Source of the DNA: Aldrovandia affinis
Taxonomy: Eukaryota > Chordata > Actinopteri > Notacanthiformes > Halosauridae
DNA: 64,000 bases
Assembly: GCA_029706075.1 (NCBI GenBank)
Contig: JAINUG010000055.1
Location: 5,265,839-5,329,838 of the forward strand
Reading direction: 5' to 3'
Under the pieces are notes generated by a model. The model made no database searches. It saw only the letters and a program-made list of their open reading frames with translations, and had not been told where the DNA came from. The position numbers and the translations under genes are program-made. Positions 61,101 through 64,000 of this stretch are shown piece by piece (the stretch's first letter is position 1; each line of letters begins with the position of its first letter).

Positions 61101-62487
61101 CAATGCAGATATTTTTTGTGCTGTATGTCAAAAGTTGTGTCATTCTGTATATGATGATAAGGAATTTTTATTTTTATTTTGTTCGACTGTGTGAAGCCCT
61201 TACCACATTAATATACAAATGATGTATTCAGGCCAAGCTATCTATGAACCGCTTGCAATTTATTGAATGTTTGCACAGTGAAAGCCTTGTATGCTAATGC
61301 ACGTCGGGGACTGTATGTATTTTTATGATCATAATAAACTTGGGTTTGACAGTATGCAGTCTTATCTCTTTGTTACTGAGAGATACAGTAAGGGTTGTCT
61401 GCTAGCTTGTTGGGAATATAGACTGCAAATTGGACTAATTCGCTGTTGCGGCATTGCAAGATTATATAATCTCAATGAAACTGGTTTATCGTATGCCAAG
61501 TAATAAGGAATTATATGCAGTTGTACATTTCCCCAGGGTTGCATTTTTTAAGAAGCTTATGTCCTCTTTAATCTGATGAAATTGCAAGCATGTTGTCAAA
61601 AATATAAAAGTGCTTAGAAAGATTTTTGTATTGCCTCCTAGTCTTGTACATCTCCCATTGACCCAATTCCGGCTGCACGGCCTAAGATTACTCGATTAGA
61701 TAATTCCCGCATGTATGATCGTAACTTATTAAACTAAGAATTCTTGCTGTACGATTTTCTGCAGTGTTTGGGGTACTGTCCTGGTGACATGTAGAACAGG
61801 ATGAAACTTCAGGAACATTCGGCTGTTGACCTGCTAATATTGGACTCCCGTACCTTACCTGGAATGCATGCCCATACATTTCATCTTTGTGGTGCTCTGC
61901 CTGTTCACCGCTCTTTCATAACGCTCTGGCAAAGGAATTGGCTAAACTGGCTAAACATTTGGTTCAATAACCGCTTTAAATATCGAAAATACATTTATTT
62001 GAGATATTTTTGCATGTTCCATGGACCTTGCAACACTGTTACCTGCAGCAGCCCACCCACACATGCACCCATCCCGAATACTTTGCCAGTTCCTGATGAT
62101 AAACCAAACACTCTCACCAACATTGAGAGGGACAGGACACCCCCATTCCATGTCCCCTCCAAAATCTATGCGTATGCCTATAAATACACTGTTGATGATC
62201 TATTTCACCTGTGTTTGTTTGTCCATTTCCCCCCTTTTTGCGCCACACAGATTCAGGCATTCAACGTGCAGTCCAACAAGTTTGCCTCGGCCAGCGACTG
62301 CGCCACCTTCTTCACCCCTGCCATCCTGATGGGCCTCATCACCTCCCTCATCCTGCTCCTGGTGCTGGCCTATGCCCTGCACATGGTGGTGCACCTCAAG
62401 CACATCGACCGATACGAAGAGCACAAGACCACCGTCTACTTCCCCCGTTGCCCTGAGCCAGAATTCACAGATAAGAACAGTTTATAG
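43096..62487 (+). CDS. atp6ap1l: ATP6AP1-like gene: V-ATPase accessory subunit Ac45 family
   Basis: Type I membrane protein expected to help assemble or regulate the proton-pumping V-ATPase in secretory and lysosomal membranes. Exons: 43096-43196, 50453-50493, 50895-50980, 51297-51538, 60010-60060, 60528-60771, 62251-62487. Phases join exactly, giving 1002 nt and 333 aa without stops. Visible parts: a hydrophobic signal peptide (residues 1-24), an RTKRK basic site that may be cleaved by a furin-type protease, a luminal domain ([28 protein letters not shown]) with several N-X-S/T sites, one membrane helix ([20 protein letters not shown]) and a tail ending TDKNSL. The long N-terminal luminal domain of ATP6AP1 (about 470 aa) is absent, as in ATP6AP1L. 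Position next to rps23 also favours atp6ap1l, although the luminal and tail residues look close to ATP6AP1 itself. Confidence 0.9.
43197..47700. other. ATP6AP1-like intron 1, first part
   Basis: No exon recognised. A C-rich run sits at 46360-46378. A CpG-rich patch with ccaat (about 47016) and a TATA-like box (gcataaatac, about 47058) at 46860-47100 could be an internal promoter. Confidence 0.45.
47712..49410. repeat. Interspersed repeat split by a Tc1 element
   Basis: The flanks 47712-47849 and 49295-49410 together match the unbroken copy at 37755-38035. Confidence 0.65.
47850..49294 (+). mobile_element. Tc1-like element, near full length, broken
   Basis: Starts cactaccggtcaaaatg after TA and ends gaacggtagtg before TA. 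It codes an HTH N-terminus ([12 protein letters not shown] region; [20 protein letters not shown]), then [20 protein letters not shown] near 48640-48700. A catalytic segment follows ([39 protein letters not shown]). Frameshifts and the lack of a DLNPIE end show it is dead. It lies in ATP6AP1-like intron 1. Confidence 0.9.
49870..50275. repeat. Unassigned GC-rich repeat-like segment
   Basis: A segment of SINE-like composition (gacccgtggtgcaggtggca, aaggtcgactcccccattgc) without a defined end; class unknown. Confidence 0.3.
50453..50493 (+). CDS. atp6ap1l: ATP6AP1-like exon 2
   Basis: A 41-nt micro-exon, acceptor TTTGCAG|CTCAGA, donor AAATG|GTACGT; encodes [13 protein letters not shown]. Phases fit both neighbours. 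Confidence 0.72.
50745..50800 (+). repeat. L2/SINE tail fragment
   Basis: Reads actgtaagtcactttggata, then aaaagcgtctgctaaata; it lies about 100 nt before ATP6AP1-like exon 3. Confidence 0.7.
50895..50980 (+). CDS. atp6ap1l: ATP6AP1-like exon 3
   Basis: 86 nt, acceptor AACTCAG|AAGCAG, donor CTACAG|GTAGTA. Encodes a Ser/Gln-rich linker ending EKPIRRILQ. Confidence 0.75.
51297..51538 (+). CDS. atp6ap1l: ATP6AP1-like exon 4
   Basis: 242 nt, acceptor CAACAG|CCGTAC, donor GCCAC|GTAAGT. Encodes the basic RTKRK site, then [20 protein letters not shown] and [20 protein letters not shown], strongly ATP6AP1-like. Confidence 0.92.
51920..52118 (-). repeat. Gypsy element 1, 3' LTR
   Basis: Left LTR-like repeat. 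Compared with the right copy it diverges beyond gaaaacatgagaaaa, so part of U3 may be lost. Confidence 0.7.
55499..55711 (-). repeat. Gypsy element 1, 5' LTR
   Basis: Right LTR-like repeat. The gag start codon is 15 nt downstream on the minus strand. Confidence 0.7.
55712..56165. other. Flank of Gypsy element 1
   Basis: Contains 55831-55875, a near-copy of 51870-51914 from the other side of the element. No coding signal. Confidence 0.5.
56170..56568 (+). pseudogene. MADF/Myb-like domain remnant, probably from a PIF/Harbinger element
   Basis: The frame at 56370-56560 reads [20 protein letters not shown], then QNSWREI, then [20 protein letters not shown], a MADF DNA-binding domain as found in Harbinger accessory proteins. 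No start Met is in frame upstream, and the frame ends where the next LTR begins. A 30-bp unit (agatctgggggaaatagggt) is repeated at 56172 and 56266. Confidence 0.6.
56569..56991 (-). repeat. Gypsy element 2, 3' LTR
   Basis: Complete 423-bp LTR, about 85-95% alike by eye to the overlapping part of 59150-59360. Confidence 0.75.
59150..59360 (-). repeat. Gypsy element 2, 5' LTR, truncated
   Basis: Corresponds to 56780-56991. The other half of the LTR and the primer-binding region are deleted. Confidence 0.75.
59361..60009. other. ATP6AP1-like intron 4, distal end
   Basis: AT-rich; nothing recognised except the acceptor of exon 5 at the end. Confidence 0.5.
60010..60060 (+). CDS. atp6ap1l: ATP6AP1-like exon 5
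   Basis: 51 nt, acceptor TCAACAG|GCTCTC, donor ATTAG|GTGAGC. Encodes [16 protein letters not shown]. Confidence 0.88.
60528..60771 (+). CDS. atp6ap1l: ATP6AP1-like exon 6
   Basis: 244 nt, acceptor TCCACAG|GCTACA, donor TTCCAG|GTAGGT. Encodes [40 protein letters not shown] and [10 protein letters not shown]. Confidence 0.95.
60772..62250. other. ATP6AP1-like intron 6
   Basis: No exon or repeat recognised. An open frame that runs into exon 7 (from 61801) is intronic before 62251. Confidence 0.6.
62251..62487 (+). CDS. atp6ap1l: ATP6AP1-like exon 7: membrane helix, tail and stop
   Basis: 237 nt, acceptor CACACAG|ATTCAG. Encodes [17 protein letters not shown], the transmembrane helix and the cytosolic [19 protein letters not shown] tail, then TAG. 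Confidence 0.96.
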   Translation: MQAFNVQSNKFASASDCATFFTPAILMGLITSLILLLVLAYALHMVVHLKHIDRYEEHKTTVYFPRCPEPEFTDKNSL

Positions 62488-64000
62488 GAGACCGTGCAAC
62501 CCCCTCCCCAACCCTCCTCACCACCACCACCTCCACCTCCTCACGGAGTGACAGAGACAGTTCTGTAATATCTCAGAGAATTACTGTTCGTCGGTACTTT
62601 GGAATTCCCCCCACTCCCACCAGTGGAACCACAGACAAGCCACATTTTGGCTGGACATGAGACCCCCCTCCACAAGATGGGAGTGTGCAACTGCTGGGGG
62701 CTGGTTGTTCGACCGCGCTGGGCTTCACCCCCAGGTGGAGGACTGATCATCCGAGTTGAGCGGATTCCTCCCGGGACTCGATTGGCTCAGCATCATTTTG
62801 AAGTTGAAAAAGGATCTGCCAAAACACACTTTAACCATATACTGACTCCCCAAGTGGAGACTACCCAAGTGGAACACCAGGCATTGCAAACTACAGAGAA
62901 GAGGAGAAGAAATTTCTAAAAAAAAAGAGAACCCTGAAATTAAATTCAAATGATATATTAGCACCTATACGTGTAACTCCAGTATTTGCACTGTTGGTTT
63001 TTATAGTTAAATAAATAAATACTGGTTAAAAACCAGTCACAGTCAAAGTTTAATTTTAATCTTCATATCGCACCGGCAAGGACATGCAGTAGATATTTTA
63101 ATTATTTATTTGATTCATCACTGGTATTCATTTGGACATTTGTTATCTTCGGCTGTTTTTAGAAGTACAACAGACAGGTGTTTAAAATACTTGTGTTATG
63201 AGAATTTGTGAAAATAATACTGTATCTGAATTCTGGTTTTGTAAACTATAATTATGTTTGAGTTTCTACTATGTTTTTTTTGTTCTGTGTTATACGAATA
63301 GCTAAGCCTTTTAAATTATTTTAATGAGAGCAAAATACAGAATAAAGCAGTCTCTTGACATATAGAAGTCAGTAATTTAATTAATACACTCAAGAGACCA
63401 AAATAACAGCAGTAACAACATCAACAACGTATTGTCGCATAATAACATACAGCATGCCAGTGGCTACAGTATAAATTACATCTGAATACAGTAATCTGAT
63501 GGTTAGCATTGTGCAATGTATATTGGTCGTTATCATAATGTACAAATTGAAGGAAAGTAAGTTTTTCATTGATAAATTGATGTAAACGGAAAAATAAACC
63601 ATTGTCAGATTGAATTATGTGTTTATTAAAACGGGTTCCAAAAATGGAATGCAGCACTCCAGACATGTATATTCAGATTGATAATAACTTCTGAAATTAC
63701 GATCATTATTTGAGAGGACCGAAATGTCATTGCAACTTTTTACGATGTTGCACTGGTTTGTAGTGAAAAACAAAATTGTAGCAATTTTTTTTTGTGTGTT
63801 TTTTTATTTTACCCTCATACCACAACTTTCCAGCTACATTGTAAATGAGCCAAGTTGTGGTCGGGGAGGGGGTGATAATAAATGAAATGTAAAAATGTTG
63901 CTACAATATATATATATTTTTTACCACAACCTTACATCAATGTTGTAAAAAGTTGGAATAACGTTTTGTAAGGGCTGCCAACTTTGAGACGTGACAGACT
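62488..64000. other. 3'UTR and downstream flank of the ATP6AP1-like gene
   Basis: A C/A-rich start with several poly(A) signals, then AT-rich DNA. No further gene seen. Confidence 0.55.
63010..63346 (+). terminator. Candidate poly(A) signals of the ATP6AP1-like gene
   Basis: Overlapping AATAAA at 63010-63019 and another at 63341-63346, about 520 and 850 nt past the stop. Confidence 0.5.

Noticed and set aside
61801-62250. Upstream part of the open frame that reaches ATP6AP1-like exon 7
   Set aside because: It is intron read-through. The conserved protein starts exactly at the CAG acceptor at 62251, in phase with exon 6.

Overview
The window is nuclear DNA of a ray-finned fish. The reasons are spliced vertebrate genes with GT-AG introns, many Tc1/mariner and hAT transposon remnants, tRNA-derived SINEs with L2-type tails, Ty3/Gypsy retrotransposons and long dinucleotide repeats. 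No CRISPR array, operon or prokaryotic gene was seen. Gene names rest on protein sequence recalled from the families; no database search was possible.

Three host genes are supported exon by exon. (1) asb14, minus strand, coding 13969 to 2005. It is an ankyrin-repeat/SOCS-box substrate receptor for a Cullin-5 ubiquitin ligase, with nine coding exons plus a predicted non-coding first exon near 14.9 kb. All phases fit except for one missing base in the exon at 6843-7087. (2) rps23, minus strand, coding 40714 to 38777. It has four exons, encodes 143 aa and looks intact. (3) An ATP6AP1-like gene (V-ATPase accessory subunit, Ac45 family), plus strand, coding 43096 to 62487. It has seven exons and encodes 333 aa. 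rps23 and the ATP6AP1-like gene lie head to head, the same arrangement I recall for human RPS23 and ATP6AP1L.

Layout: 1-15 kb is asb14 with many insertions, including a solo LTR 13 nt from a splice acceptor, an IS630-type element, a hAT element, two Tc1/mariner remnants and three dinucleotide tracts that start next to exons. 15-38.7 kb holds no recognisable gene; it contains SINEs, L2 fragments, Tc1 elements (one carrying a nested MITE), a hAT element with a perfect 8-bp target duplication, and a CpG-rich patch at 29.2-29.6 kb. 38.7-40.75 kb is rps23. 40.75-43.1 kb is the shared upstream region. 43.1-64 kb is the ATP6AP1-like gene, whose fourth intron holds two decayed Ty3/Gypsy elements, both antisense to the gene.

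The host genes act in separate processes: protein turnover (asb14), translation (rps23) and organelle acidification (ATP6AP1-like). The most noteworthy observations are the asb14 frameshift, the solo LTR that replaced the 3' end of an asb14 intron, the duplicated asb14 3' end, and the transposon nesting order, which is readable from target-site duplications and an empty-site paralogue. I found no convincing new biological system.
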